Below are positions 31,747-42,074 of a stretch of DNA of 64,000 nt, piece by piece (within the stretch, counting starts at the first letter, position 1; each line of letters starts with the position of its first letter). The stretch covers positions 434,001-498,000 of the forward strand of contig JAWRVZ010000017.1 of NCBI GenBank assembly GCA_037043235.1, read 5' to 3'. The notes under the pieces were generated by a model. That model saw nothing but the letters and a program-made list of their open reading frames with translations. It did not search any database and had not been told where the DNA came from. The position numbers and the translations under genes are program-made. Source of the DNA: Rhodeus uyekii. Lineage: Eukaryota > Chordata > Actinopteri > Cypriniformes > Acheilognathidae.

Positions 31747-34700
31747 CACACACACACACAATTACCGAAGAAACAAACAGATCCTCAAAAATGCTCCAAA
31801 TTGCTGGCACAAACAAAGCCCTTATCACGCTAGTTTAAAAAGCTCTTAAAGCATCCTCATTTCTTTCTCTCCCTCGCAGACTCATTAGTTGGATAACAGA
31901 AGAAGTGCGGCTCCCCCAGTCGGCCCTCTATCCTCGTTAGCGCCTGCTGGCCACTTTCCCCTGTGTGTTCGCAGAGAGCTCTGCTAAGTGAAGGGAGAAA
32001 AAGCAAAAGTGGCATACAACAAATTATTTGACCCCTCGGGCCGCCCTCTAGTTCAAATACAACATTTTTAGGAGCACTGTCACCCAACCCCCCACCTCGC
32101 ACCCTGTTCGCATAGCACCCTGCCTGGGCATCAGGTCTGATCTCTCTCCTGCCTGGCTCCTGGAGCGTTATTAAGTGAGAAGGCTGTGGCTGATTGTAGC
32201 CCGTAGCGCAAAACCTGCTCTAACGTCTATACGCACGCTGCGAATGGCCTACTTCTACTTCATCAAGCTCTGTAGCACAAATGCATGCTCACATAGACCA
32301 AATAACATTTTGTGCCAACCTCACGTCACCTTGCTTTTAATATGACCTAACACTGGCAAAAGAGAGAGAGAGTAGAAGATGCCGTAGGGCTTAACATTTT
32401 TGCCATTAAATGTTTAAAGCTGTGTGTGTGTGTATATGTGTGTTTGTTTGTGTGTTTGGGAGGGTTTATTTAAAGATTTTGACAGGTTTGTTCCAAGCTG
32501 AAGAAAACAGGTCAGCTAAACTATAGAGTCAAACTAGTCAACCAGATGTTTTAACCAGGTCAACCAAGCTTAGGCAGAAGAGTCTACCAACTTTAAACAA
32601 GATTAGTAAATAACTAAACCAGCTTGGTCCAGCAAATGACCGGTTTCATGTTGAAAACCATGTAAAACTAGCAACAATAACAAGTGGATTATTTATCAAC
32701 ACAGAATTACTCAAATTATGGCAAATATTTCAGATGTCTTATTGAATTTCATCAGCATAACACTCAACACAGAGTCAATCAAAACAGTAGAATCTATAAT
32801 CTCAGAATAGAATAGAATAGAATAGAATAGAATAGAATAGAATAGAATAGAATGGAACATAGAATGTCAGAACTAAAATCTTTTGAATCAAAAAAACAGA
32901 ATATGCTTTAATGCTTGATTGGTCAAACATATATTTTCACATATTTTACATTATTACAACACCTCTCTCCCCAATCTGGATACGCAAGCTCTACTCAGAA
33001 GTACATATTAAGGATATATATAAATATTAAGGATATATATAAGGAAATATTAATTTCAAACCAATTCAAGCCTGATTCAGACTTAAGAACAAACAAGAAC
33101 GGATTTCATTAACAGACTTTGTAAGCAAAGATTTCACAGGATGTTTCAGAGTGGTATTTTTGATTCTGATACATTTTAGACGCAATGTTATACATCATTT
33201 AATCATGATATCTGTCAGAAAATTATGGTAATACAAAGAGTAGCTGATCACAAAAGCATGGTTAATTTTCCACAGGGCGGAAAAATAAATTATATTTAAT
33301 AAATACTAAATAAATTATAACCATACTAAGTTCATCAACTTTGGGAAGGTGAAAGAAATGAGTTTTGGAAATGTGGAAAACTGCAGTCTCTCTGACAGTG
33401 AAAACAGTCTAATGAAGTCTATTAGTTTTCTATTATTTCGCATATTCCATGGGTGGGGATCATTTAAATGAGTAACACTGTGACTTCATAAGGCCCGGAA
33501 AGATGTTTTGTAGTCCAAACGAGTCATTCGTTGTAGTTCCTGAAAAGTGAATTCTGTGAAATAAAATATCTCCCTGTGGGGATATTTTATACTCTTTTAT
33601 TTATTTATTTATTTTTATCCTCAAAAAGCTACACACTAAAATATTATACTATAATATTACACACTAAAAGCATAATATGACCCCTATAAACTCTGAAAAT
33701 TGGATCAGTCCGATGTGTATTATTATTTATTTTTTACAAGATTAGTTTTGAGAAATGGCTCAACTGATTCTTTGAAAATATTTGAGTAAGAAAACGTATG
33801 ATTCATTTTAGTGAATAAGAGATTTCCTTCTGTTCTCTACTGAAAGCTATCATATGGCTTCATAAGACTTGCACACAAGTCATATAAATCACTTTCACAA
33901 TATTTTCTTTGGAGGTGGCGGTGGAAATGGGGGGGCAGGATATTCTTCAACTGACAGAATTTCACATTTTTAAATGAGAGGGCTATTTTATGATCAGAAA
34001 CACATACACCAACAGCACAGGTCCTCCTCCATCTGAATTATCATTCTTCATACACACTTAGACACTCTCGTTCTCTTTGTTCATGTTTTTTCTCTCCTTT
34101 TAAAGCTCTAACCCATTCCCAGAGTGAATAAAAGCCATCTTTAATTAGACCACAGCACCTCTGAATATTCAATTTTTCTATCTTCCTTTTCTTCTCTTGT
34201 GTATTACATGGAAAAGACATTCATAGTACTTCATTAACCGTATGGAACATGTTATTGTACATCATTAGCGGAGCGGGGTGAGCAATTCTTCACACAAGAC
34301 ACACAACCAGATGTTATCTATTAAACTGAATAACAATGAGCAGTTAAACCATTTATAAGTTAAGCTAATCGAAAGTTTTTATTGCACACGAATGGACCCT
34401 TATATGAGCCTTTAGGATTCTTTATGTCTAAGAAAAAATCTTCACCACCCAAAGAATGTGTTTTGAAAGAAATGCCGATTTTATGTCTCGATCTCTCATT
34501 TCTGCCACTGAAACCATCTTTTCTTTCCCTCAATAACGGTGCCCACATCTCCCCTCAACCATCCTCAATAACCTCAATTTCCTACTATTACTCTGTCAAA
34601 AGCTCCCAGAGGATGACAGCAGAGAACAGCGGAGCCGAGACCACGGGAGCAGGTGCCATTGCATCTGAGGTCACATATTTCTCATGTCAAAATGACCTAC

Positions 34701-35267
34701 AGAGAGGGCTAGCTCTGTGACAAGAAACAAAAGAGAGATGAAGAAAGAGACAGGAGAGATAGACACAGAGAGAGAGAGAGAAGCTGAAAGGAGAGAGGAA
34801 GCTATCACATGACCAAGTAGGGTGGTTAATTTGCTCTAACAAAACTGAGAGGCCTATTGGGGCTCAGACAACCCTAGTTAAGGGAAGAAAGAAAAACTTT
34901 GTCTGTGTGATGATCTGAAAACAATGCCGTCTTTGTGTACTCGGATGGGAACTTTTAAATGCAGCTGAAGAGTGTGCAGGCAGAAGAAATAGCGACGAGA
35001 TGAGAAGAGATAGGATGAAAGGAAATTATTAACATCCAGAGGTGGGGAAGAGAGCAGCAGTGTGTCGTGAATGCAAAGAATGCAGCGGTGTGTTGTCATA
35101 GCGATCTCTCTCAAACAGCGGCAATAATTAAGCATCAAGAATAAACTTTACTTAAAATAACTTGCTAATTATATGAATCAACCCTTTCTCACTATTTTCT
35201 CTTTTAATCAACATTTTCACAATTGTTTTATGAGGTGTCGTTTTAATTTAAGAACATTAAACAAAGC
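31747..35267. other. Unassigned sequence with small tandem repeats
   Basis: Holds an AATAG pentanucleotide array (see entry) and a short GA-rich run near 34769-34780. The open frame at 34382-34720 has no recognisable domain. No other features recognised. Confidence 0.4.
32804..32852. repeat. (AATAG)n pentanucleotide microsatellite
   Basis: About nine perfect units. Confidence 0.97.
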
Positions 35268-35289
35268 TTCCCTTTCAGGGAACTCGAGC

Positions 35290-35463
35290 TGTGTCGAAGC
35301 ACTAGGGGAAATAGCCTTGCGTGAGTCACGTGAAGATCTATGCAACCAATGAGAAGCGAACGCGTGTGAATGCGTCACTGCCGGCCGCAGCCGGTGACGT
35401 CATGAGGAAGAGCATAAAGCGCGTCTGAAACCGGGGCGCGTCAGCTCTGAATGCCTTCAGCGT
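35290..35463 (+). repeat. Left inverted terminal repeat of DIRS
   Basis: Complementary to 40212-40385 with only a few mismatches near the inner edge. Contains the promoter-like motifs listed under 35325-35420. Confidence 0.93.
35325..35420 (+). promoter_or_regulatory. DIRS promoter-like motif cluster in the terminal repeat
   Basis: In order: E-box CACGTG (35327-35332), CCAAT (35345-35349), a perfect CRE TGACGTCA (35395-35402) and a TATA-like GCATAAAGC (about 35411-35420), about 100 bp ahead of the gag-like ATG. Because it lies in the inverted repeat, a mirror copy exists at 40254-40350, pointing leftward. Confidence 0.55.
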
Positions 35464-35517
35464 GCTGTGTCTGTGCGAGAGTGGTTTTTGAGACTTGATA
35501 GCTTAAAAAATCAAAGA

Positions 35518-36981
35518 ATGAGTGTGAAAAGTGTGGCGAGAGATGAACAGAGTTTCAGACCGTGTGTTTATCCCTGTCCTCGTTTTATAACGGGCAGGGA
35601 TACACATGTAATGTGTGTTATCTGTTTAGGAGTGGAACATGCACGGTCGGCTCTTGAGGGCGCCGGCTGTAAAGACTGTGAGCAGTTTTCTCTGCATGTT
35701 CTCCGCTCCCGCCTGGCGGTCTGTAACGAGGCCGCCCAGGCTAGTGTTCCCCGGGGTTCGGGACCTGCAGCGGCCGAGGCGTTGCGGCGCTCTCAGTCCT
35801 GGGGTTCACAAATGGATCTCGCTGAGGCTGCTGGGGTGGGTCCGTCCTTACCTCAGCCCTCACGAGACCAAACGGGTTCCAGTCACGGGCACTCCTCGGG
35901 AGATGTTCGTGCTGTGACTCCAACATTAGCTTTGTCGAGTTCCGATAGTGAGATGGACTTAGCTAGTGTTGACCCGGCAGAGGAGGCTTCGCCACTCTCC
36001 TCGCCGGCGTTTGAAGAGCTAGTTGAGGTTGTGGCGCGAGCTGTCTCTCGTCTGGATATTGAATGGCCGGCGGAGACCAGAAGCGCCCGTCCTAAAAGAA
36101 GTATGTTGGACGAGCGTTATCTGCCGGCTCGCGTCACTCCCCCGCGCCGAGCTATGCCTTTCCTTCCCGATTTGCATGCCGAGGTATCCAGATCGTGGGA
36201 AAAGCCAGCCTCTGAGAGAGTTCATACACGGAACAGTTCGATGTATACGAATCTCGCAGGGGCTCAAAGCTATTGCTATGGGGGGATGCAGAAGGTGGAT
36301 GAGGCGCTTGCGAGCTACCTTGTGCCCCAATCTGCGTCCTCCATTAAAGCTCCGGCGCTCCCCTCCAAGCCGATGCGCGTCACGTCGTCTTTGGTGGGGA
36401 GAGCGTACTCAGCCTCTAGTCAAGCCGCAGCGTGCCTGCACACCACGGCTCTGCTGCAGGCTTATCAGGCTGAGTTGCTGGGGGACCTCAACGAGGGCGG
36501 CGGTATCGGTCCGGAGACAGTGGCAGAGCTGCGCCGGACCGTGGATCTGTCTCTCCGGGCCACTAGGGAGACGGCCTACTCTGTCGGTCGCTCCATGGCA
36601 GCTCTGGTGGCTACGGAGAGACATCTTTGGCTCAATTTGTCTTCCATCAAAGATAGGGACAAATTTGTTTTGCTGGACGCTCCTCTGTCCCCTTCGGGCT
36701 TGTTCGGCGACGCCGTAAAAAGCGTTGTCGACAAGTTTCAGGAGGCTGCACGACAGCAGGTGGCGTTCAGTAAAGTTATTCCCCGCCGCCCTCCACGTGA
36801 GACCGCCAGTCAAAGGGGGTCTCAGAGCTCTTCACACAGGGCCGCTCAAAAACGAAGTGTCGCCACCCGTCTTCCTCCGGCTAATCCCGGGGGGTCGGGG
36901 CGACAGGCTCAAGCCTCTGGCAAGAGGGGCGATCTGAGGGCTGTCCTGAGCGCTAAGAAGGCTAAGAGCAAGCGGCCCTGA
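35518..36981 (+). CDS. DIRS ORF1, gag-like protein
   Basis: 487 codons from the first ATG (35518). The frame is open from a GTG at 35467, but the ATG is the likelier start. Near the N-terminus a Cys/His cluster (CVYPCPRF, CVICLGVEHARSALEGAGCKDC) looks like a zinc-binding motif. The middle is Ser/Pro-rich with acidic patches (SSSDSEMDLAS, DPAEEASP) and a conserved LVEVVARAVSRLDIEWPAE segment. The C-terminus is strongly basic (KRGDLRAVLSAKKAKSKRP). By position and charge it is the structural, nucleic-acid-binding protein of DIRS elements, probably forming the particle in which reverse transcription occurs. It stops 55 bp before the RT ATG. A decayed homologue lies at 29670-30640. The identity of the ORF is clear, but its biochemical role is inferred from family position. 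Confidence 0.88.
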   Translation: MSVKSVARDEQSFRPCVYPCPRFITGRDTHVMCVICLGVEHARSALEGAGCKDCEQFSLHVLRSRLAVCNEAAQASVPRGSGPAAAEALRRSQSWGSQMDLAEAAGVGPSLPQPSRDQTGSSHGHSSGDVRAVTPTLALSSSDSEMDLASVDPAEEASPLSSPAFEELVEVVARAVSRLDIEWPAETRSARPKRSMLDERYLPARVTPPRRAMPFLPDLHAEVSRSWEKPASERVHTRNSSMYTNLAGAQSYCYGGMQKVDEALASYLVPQSASSIKAPALPSKPMRVTSSLVGRAYSASSQAAACLHTTALLQAYQAELLGDLNEGGGIGPETVAELRRTVDLSLRATRETAYSVGRSMAALVATERHLWLNLSSIKDRDKFVLLDAPLSPSGLFGDAVKSVVDKFQEAARQQVAFSKVIPRRPPRETASQRGSQSSSHRAAQKRSVATRLPPANPGGSGRQAQASGKRGDLRAVLSAKKAKSKRP

Positions 36982-37036
36982 CGCCAAGCCGCAACAAGGT
37001 GGTGTATCCCTGGAGCAGCTGACCAGTCAGCCCGCC

Positions 37037-39028
37037 ATGGGAAAACCACCCCCTCTGAGGAGGGTCCTAGAGCACTCCACCCGGGAATCCGGAAATCCCG
37101 GCCCAGTGGTGGACATGCCATCAGCACCAGAGGCCAGCCCCGGGAGGCTGGTTCCCCTAGTAGAATTCCGGGATGCGTGGTCACGGCTACCCGGTATCTC
37201 TCAGTGGGTCCTGCGCACGGTCACCTTAGGGTACGCCATTCAGTTCGGGGTCTCACCACCCCAGTTCTCGGGGGTCCTACAGTCTGCTGTAGGCCCTCAG
37301 CAGGCTCTGGTCATGGAACAAGAAGTAGACACTTTGCTGGCGAAAGGGGCCATCGAGTATGTACCCCTCGCAGAGAGCAAGTCCGGGTTCTACAGCCGGT
37401 ACTTCATAGTTCCAAAGAAGGATGGAGGGTTGCGGCCCATTCTGGATTTACGTCTCTTGAATCGTGCGGTCAAGCGTCTAAAGTTCAAAATGCTAACGCT
37501 CAAACAGATCGTAGTGCAGATCAGATCCGAGGATTGGTTTGTCACAGTCGACCTCAAGGACGCTTATTTCCATGTCTCCATCCTTCCGCAACACAGGAAG
37601 TTCCTGAGGTTCGCCTTTGGGGGAAAGGCGTACCAGTATCGGGTGCTTCCTTTCGGCCTAGCGCTCTCACCCCGCACGTTTACGAAAGTCGTGGACGCTG
37701 CTCTAGCTCCCCTGCGGTCACGGGGCATCCGTGTCTTAAACTATATAGACGACTGGCTTATTCTGGCCCAGTCGCCGCAGTTGGCGGAGCAACATCGAGA
37801 TGTAGTGCTCGCACACATAAAGGAGCTGGGGTTGAGGCTGAACGCCAAGAAGAGTGTCCTTTCTCCTGCTCAGAGAACCACCTTCTTGGGAGTCGTCTGG
37901 GACTCAGTAGCGATGTCGGCCCGGCTTTCCCCCGGGCGCATCCAAGTTATCTGTTCAGCCGTCAAGAGCATCAAGTTAGGCCAGCCACTCACTGTCAGAC
38001 ACTTCCAGAGGGTGTTAGGGCTCATGGCAGCGGCTTCCTGCGTCATCCCGTTGGGCCTGCTGCACATGAGACCCCTGCAGTGGTGGCTAAAGACCAAGGG
38101 GTTTTCCCCGAAAGGGAACCCGCTTCGCATTATCAAGGTCACGGGGCGATGCCTACGCGCCTTGAGTATGTGGAAGAATCCTTGGTTTCTGTCTCAAGGC
38201 CCAGTGCTAGGGGCTCTGGCTCGGAGAGTCTCTCTCTCGACAGATGCCTCCCTCTCGGGCTGGGGGGCGGTCTTGAGAGACCGCTCCTCACAAGGTCTAT
38301 GGAACAGTCGGCACCAAACCTGGCACATAAACATGTTAGAGTTACTGGCGATCCGCAAAGCACTCCGTGCGTTCCTACCGGACCTTCGCGACCACCATGT
38401 CACTGTTTTCACCGACAGCATGACTGCGGTTGCGTATATCAATCACCAGGGGGGTCTGCGTTCGCGACCACTTTACAAGATGGCGCGACAGATCCTCCTC
38501 TGGGCCCAGGGAAAGCTGCTCTCCATCCGGGCGGCTTATATCCCGGGGGTCCAGAATGTGGGAGCAGACGCCCTGTCGAGACAGGGGGCGAGACCAGGGG
38601 AATGGCGACTCCACCCCGAGGTGGTGGAGCAAATTTGGGAAAGGTTCGGAAAGGCACAGGTCGACCTGTTTGCCTCGGTAGAAAACTCCCATTGCCCTCT
38701 GTGGTTTTCACTCACACATCCAGCGCCTCTGGGGCGGGATGCCGTGACGCAGGCATGGCCGAGGTTACGCCTGTATGCTTTTCCCCCGATCGCTCTGCTC
38801 CCGGGAGTTCTGGCCAAGGTTCGCCGGGACAAGGTCCGTCTCACGCTAGTGGCCCCCCACTGGCCGTCCAGAATATGGTTCGCGGACCTTGTGTCCCTCC
38901 TCGACGGGGTCCCCTGGGAGATCCCGATCAGGAGGGACCTTCTGTCCCAGGCGGAAGGTTGCATTCTTCACCCGCAACCAGGGCCGTTGAAACTGTGGGT
39001 CTGGCCCCTGAGGGGGCCCAGCTCATAG
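37037..39028 (+). CDS. DIRS reverse transcriptase / RNase H
   Basis: 663 codons from an ATG in good context (CCGCCATGG). The reverse transcriptase spans about residues 85-310: FIVPKKDGGLRPILDLRLLN, the first catalytic Asp172 in VDLKDAYF, YRVLPFGLALSPR and the active-site YIDD at 236-239. RNase H follows (about 395-515) with Asp403 (STDASLSGWG), Glu435 (NMLELLAI), Asp460 (TVFTDSMTAV) and Asp511 (GADALSR), so all four catalytic acids are present. A C-terminal segment typical of DIRS (AQVDLFASVENSHCP, YAFPPIALLPGVLAKVRRDK, LVAPHWPSRIWFADL) completes the protein. It copies element RNA into DNA and removes the RNA strand. There is no integrase or protease, in keeping with DIRS. The last 154 nt overlap the recombinase ORF in another frame. 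Confidence 0.95.
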   Translation: MGKPPPLRRVLEHSTRESGNPGPVVDMPSAPEASPGRLVPLVEFRDAWSRLPGISQWVLRTVTLGYAIQFGVSPPQFSGVLQSAVGPQQALVMEQEVDTLLAKGAIEYVPLAESKSGFYSRYFIVPKKDGGLRPILDLRLLNRAVKRLKFKMLTLKQIVVQIRSEDWFVTVDLKDAYFHVSILPQHRKFLRFAFGGKAYQYRVLPFGLALSPRTFTKVVDAALAPLRSRGIRVLNYIDDWLILAQSPQLAEQHRDVVLAHIKELGLRLNAKKSVLSPAQRTTFLGVVWDSVAMSARLSPGRIQVICSAVKSIKLGQPLTVRHFQRVLGLMAAASCVIPLGLLHMRPLQWWLKTKGFSPKGNPLRIIKVTGRCLRALSMWKNPWFLSQGPVLGALARRVSLSTDASLSGWGAVLRDRSSQGLWNSRHQTWHINMLELLAIRKALRAFLPDLRDHHVTVFTDSMTAVAYINHQGGLRSRPLYKMARQILLWAQGKLLSIRAAYIPGVQNVGADALSRQGARPGEWRLHPEVVEQIWERFGKAQVDLFASVENSHCPLWFSLTHPAPLGRDAVTQAWPRLRLYAFPPIALLPGVLAKVRRDKVRLTLVAPHWPSRIWFADLVSLLDGVPWEIPIRRDLLSQAEGCILHPQPGPLKLWVWPLRGPSS

Positions 39029-40029
39029 AGGCCGGTCTCTCAGCCGAGGTTGTTGAGACCATCCTGCAGTCCAGAGCTCCCTCCACGAGGAAACTCTACG
39101 CCTTGAAGTGGAAGCTCTTCACTTCTTGGTGTAGTGAAAGGCAGCTGAACCCAGTAACCTGCCAAATTGGCAAAGTACTGGAGTTCCTGCAAGAAAGATT
39201 TGTGGCAGGGCTGTCCCCCTCCACCTTGAAGGTCTACGTGGCTGCTATAGCGGCTTGCCACGTACCTCTGGGTGGGGTGTCCTTGGGCAGGGACCCCCTA
39301 GTCACTCGTTTCCTCCGTGGTACATTAAGGCTGAGACCTGCGGCACAGACCAGGGTGCCTGCCTGGGACTTGTCCATGGTACTCCTAGGCTTGTCCCAGC
39401 CACCCTTTGAACCTCTAGAGGGTATCTCTATCAAGTACCTCTCGCTAAAAACCCTTCTTTTGCTGGCTATCACTTCGCTTAAGAGGGTCGGGGACCTTCA
39501 GGCCCTCTCAGTGGCCCCATCATGTCTTGAGTTTGCGCCCGGGATGGCGAAAGCTTTCCTCCACCCGAGGCCGGGCTACGTCCCCAAGGTTCCCACTAAT
39601 GTGGCTCGGTCTGTCACGCTGCAGGCCTTCTGCCCTCCCCCATTTGACGATCATGAGCAGGAGCACAAGAACAAGGTCTGTCCAGTGCGAGCACTGGACG
39701 CTTACGTTCACAAGACTGCCACGTGGCGTAAGTCGGACCAACTGTTCGTTTGCTTTGGGGCCCCCGAGGGTGCCCCAGCTTCCAAGCAAACTCTGAGCAG
39801 GTGGATAGTCGAGGCTATCTGTCTAGCTTATGAGTCGGCCGGACATGCTTCTCCTTTGAGGGTCCGAGCCCACTCCACTAGGAGCATGGCGGCATCCAAG
39901 GCTCTCCTCTCCGGAGTCTCCTTGCCTGACGTTTGTGCTGCGGCTGGCTGGTCCTCGCCGCACACATTCATGAGGTTCTACCAGCTAGACCTCGATGCCG
40001 CCCCGGGAACCAGGGTGCTCTCTCAGTGA
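38875..40029 (+). CDS. DIRS tyrosine recombinase
   Basis: 384 codons from ATG 38875, in a different frame from RT/RH and overlapping it by 154 nt. This frame is open as far back as 37177, but the upstream part is Arg/Ser/Pro-rich with no domain and is overprinted by RT/RH, so I take this ATG. The N-terminal core-binding part (SRAPSTRKLYALKWKLFTSW, LSPSTLKVYVAAIAACH) is followed by the catalytic domain with Arg204 (SLKRVGDLQAL), His333 and Arg336 (HSTRSMAASKALL), His363 and the nucleophile Tyr369 (SPHTFMRFYQLD). The full R-H-R-H-Y set is present. It is expected to insert the circular DNA copy, in place of a DDE integrase. How translation reaches this ORF (reinitiation or a shorter RNA) is not visible. 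Confidence 0.92.
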   Translation: MVRGPCVPPRRGPLGDPDQEGPSVPGGRLHSSPATRAVETVGLAPEGAQLIEAGLSAEVVETILQSRAPSTRKLYALKWKLFTSWCSERQLNPVTCQIGKVLEFLQERFVAGLSPSTLKVYVAAIAACHVPLGGVSLGRDPLVTRFLRGTLRLRPAAQTRVPAWDLSMVLLGLSQPPFEPLEGISIKYLSLKTLLLLAITSLKRVGDLQALSVAPSCLEFAPGMAKAFLHPRPGYVPKVPTNVARSVTLQAFCPPPFDDHEQEHKNKVCPVRALDAYVHKTATWRKSDQLFVCFGAPEGAPASKQTLSRWIVEAICLAYESAGHASPLRVRAHSTRSMAASKALLSGVSLPDVCAAAGWSSPHTFMRFYQLDLDAAPGTRVLSQ

Positions 40030-40079
40030 GCTGGGACACACCCGGATGCTGACCTCGCTGAGGTGGCGTTGGCATAGCG

Positions 40080-40177
40080 TTCCCCTAGTGCTTCGACACA
40101 GCTCGAGTTCCCTGAAAGGGAACGTCTCGGGTTACTTATGTAACCCTGGTTCCCTGAGGGGAACGAGACGCTGTGTC
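40080..40177 (+). repeat. DIRS internal complementary region
   Basis: 40080-40122 is complementary to the left end 35268-35310, and 40121-40177 is complementary to the right end 40374-40430. In the DIRS replication model this region templates joining of the two termini into a circle. Its junction matches the genome ends exactly, with a 2-3 base overlap (AA/AAC). Confidence 0.93.
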
Positions 40178-40211
40178 TTGGCCTCAGCTCCGGGCGCATC
40201 CGGGCCCGCTT

Positions 40212-40385
40212 CAGGCATTCATGGCTGACGCGCCCCGGTTTCAGACGCGCTTTATGCTCTTCCTCATGACGTCACCGGCTGCGGCCGGCAGTGACGCATT
40301 CACACGCGTTCGCTTCTCATTGGTTGCATAGATCTTCACGTGACTCACGCAAGGCTATTTCCCCTAGTGCTTCGACACAGCGTCT
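40212..40385 (-). repeat. Right inverted terminal repeat of DIRS
   Basis: Complementary to 35290-35463. Carries the mirrored CRE (TGACGTCA at 40267-40274), CCAAT complement (ATTGG, about 40319-40323) and E-box, which would drive transcription leftward into the element. Confidence 0.93.
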
Positions 40386-40430
40386 CGTTCCCCTCAGGGA
40401 ACCAGGGTTACATAAGTAACCCGAGACGTT

Positions 40431-42070
40431 TTCTTTGCTTTTCTTTTAAAGCAATTTTAATTGAACTGAATGATTTTATCCATTGAGAATATATTTAAAG
40501 GATAAGTGAACTATTTAGCTATTGGATAACTTTACCCAATAGACAGCATAGCCTTTGTCAGTGGAAAAGTAGTTTCGAAAGTAGTTTTGGGGGCAAATTA
40601 TAATTATTTGGTCAAAAATCAAGATATTTTTTTTTTTTTACTCAATAGATTAACATGCACAATCAAAGCTTTCAAAATTAGGATGTGATTGATTGTGGTA
40701 TTAGTTTGTTTTCCTCACTTTAAAACAAACTAACGATTAAAGTTAAGATTAGATAATTAAGTTAAAGTGACTGAGCTTGACCGGAGCATATTTCTGAACG
40801 TCTGGGATAAGAGGGTTTAAAAGTTTAGTTTCTGTTGTTCAGTATAAAATGACCTAGATATTAAGGAGGGTGGCTAATGTTTTTAAACACATGCACACTC
40901 CGGGGGAAATTTCAATGAATGATAAAGAAACTGAAAGAAGTTTTTGTCTGCAAATTAGAAGTACTTTAATGATTATGTTCATAGGAAAAAGAAGATTAGT
41001 TGTTTTATCAAATGTGAATGGTATACCTCATTAAAATAATACAAAATAAATGCTCCGCATGTCTGCCTGATCTCTCGAGAATCAAATTTAGAGATTGCAA
41101 TGAGTGTGAACTGTGTGCTTTATAATAATGAAAGCCTCATGGAACTCATCAAAGGATTTATTCTGAAAACCCACAGTGGGACAAATACATACGCACACAC
41201 TCCATCAGCTACACACACGCACGGGGATTTTTAATTACTCTTAGTCACTGAAATTGGGATCAGTGTCTAAACTAATCTTCATGCACGTCTGGTTCAGGAT
41301 GTAATATCTGTAATAGAGCAATATGAATACTGTTACACTGTCTCCCACTGCTGAAATGCTTATAATTCAAATGTGTCTGCTAGAGTTGTTATATTTAATT
41401 TAATCTACCAGGCTAAAAAATTATCTGCAATCAGAAGCAGATTGCGGTGATTAAAATGAAATATGGTTTTAAATGTGCATTAATTTTAATGTGACAATGT
41501 GTTGTGCCAGCTATTCACAGTCAATCCGATGACTTACGGATTCGTTTTTAATAAAATAACACAAAACTTTAATTACTGCCCCGGCAAAGGTAAAAGTGAC
41601 TTATAAAATAGAAAAAAAATCCTACATTTATATATTTATAAAAGTGTTAGATCAAAAGCTCTGTAATCACTATGGGATCAAGGTTAATACCTTCAAGCAC
41701 AGCACGCTCAAGCTGACAAAAAAGGAAAAATTTTATTACAAAAGGAGAAGTGACAGATTTTAAATGATGAAAGTTTAAAAAGTTTTGAAAGTTAATCATT
41801 ACTTCATGTGAGATTATATTAGCTCACACTTTGTAACAGAATATAGTTAACAGAAAATAAATCTAGAGTTTAACGGACGTGAAGCACATTAACCATTAAA
41901 CTGTCTATTCCATGACCCAGTTTCGATTCACACACATAAATACACATTAAAGGTGGAATGTTCAGAGGCTTTTTGCAGTCAAGACTTAAAGCTACATGCT
42001 TATAACACCGAACTAAGAAATATTTACTGGAGTAACAAGTGTGACAACTAGCCCCGGTCCCCCGTAAATT
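40431..42070. other. Unassigned AT-rich sequence
   Basis: Apart from the AAGTTAAAGTGACTGAGCTTGACC piece at 40761 (shared with 31502) I see no recognisable elements. Confidence 0.4.
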
Positions 42071-42074
42071 AAAT

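Larger units (their letters stand above)
35268..40430 (+). mobile_element. Intact DIRS-type tyrosine-recombinase retrotransposon
   Basis: 5,163 bp. The inverted terminal repeats (about 35290-35463 against 40212-40385) are nearly identical, and the two termini differ only in their outermost bases. Three ORFs (gag-like, RT/RNase H, tyrosine recombinase) are uninterrupted. Just after the recombinase stop, 40080-40177 is an internal complementary region: its first part is the complement of the left end (35268-35310) and its second part the complement of the right end (40374-40430). They overlap at GGGAACGTC. This is the defining DIRS architecture. No target duplication is visible, as expected. 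The element is GC-rich compared with its AT-rich surroundings. The absence of ORF damage suggests a young, possibly active copy. Confidence 0.93.

Noticed and set aside
34382..34720. 112-codon plus-strand ORF
   Set aside because: No recognisable domain, no splice or promoter support, and composition like the surrounding intergenic DNA.
36019..36813. Minus-strand and alternate-frame ORFs across the DIRS gag-like gene
   Set aside because: They are shadows of a GC-rich coding region. They carry no domains and overlap the recognised ORF.
38139..38964. Several minus-strand ORFs opposite DIRS RNase H and RT tail
   Set aside because: Antisense shadows of RT/RH with proline/arginine-rich composition and no recognisable motif.
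35268..40430. Ngaro- or LTR-type assignment for the retroelement
   Set aside because: The ends are inverted rather than direct or split-direct repeats, an internal complementary region is present, and there is no protease or DDE integrase, so DIRS fits best.
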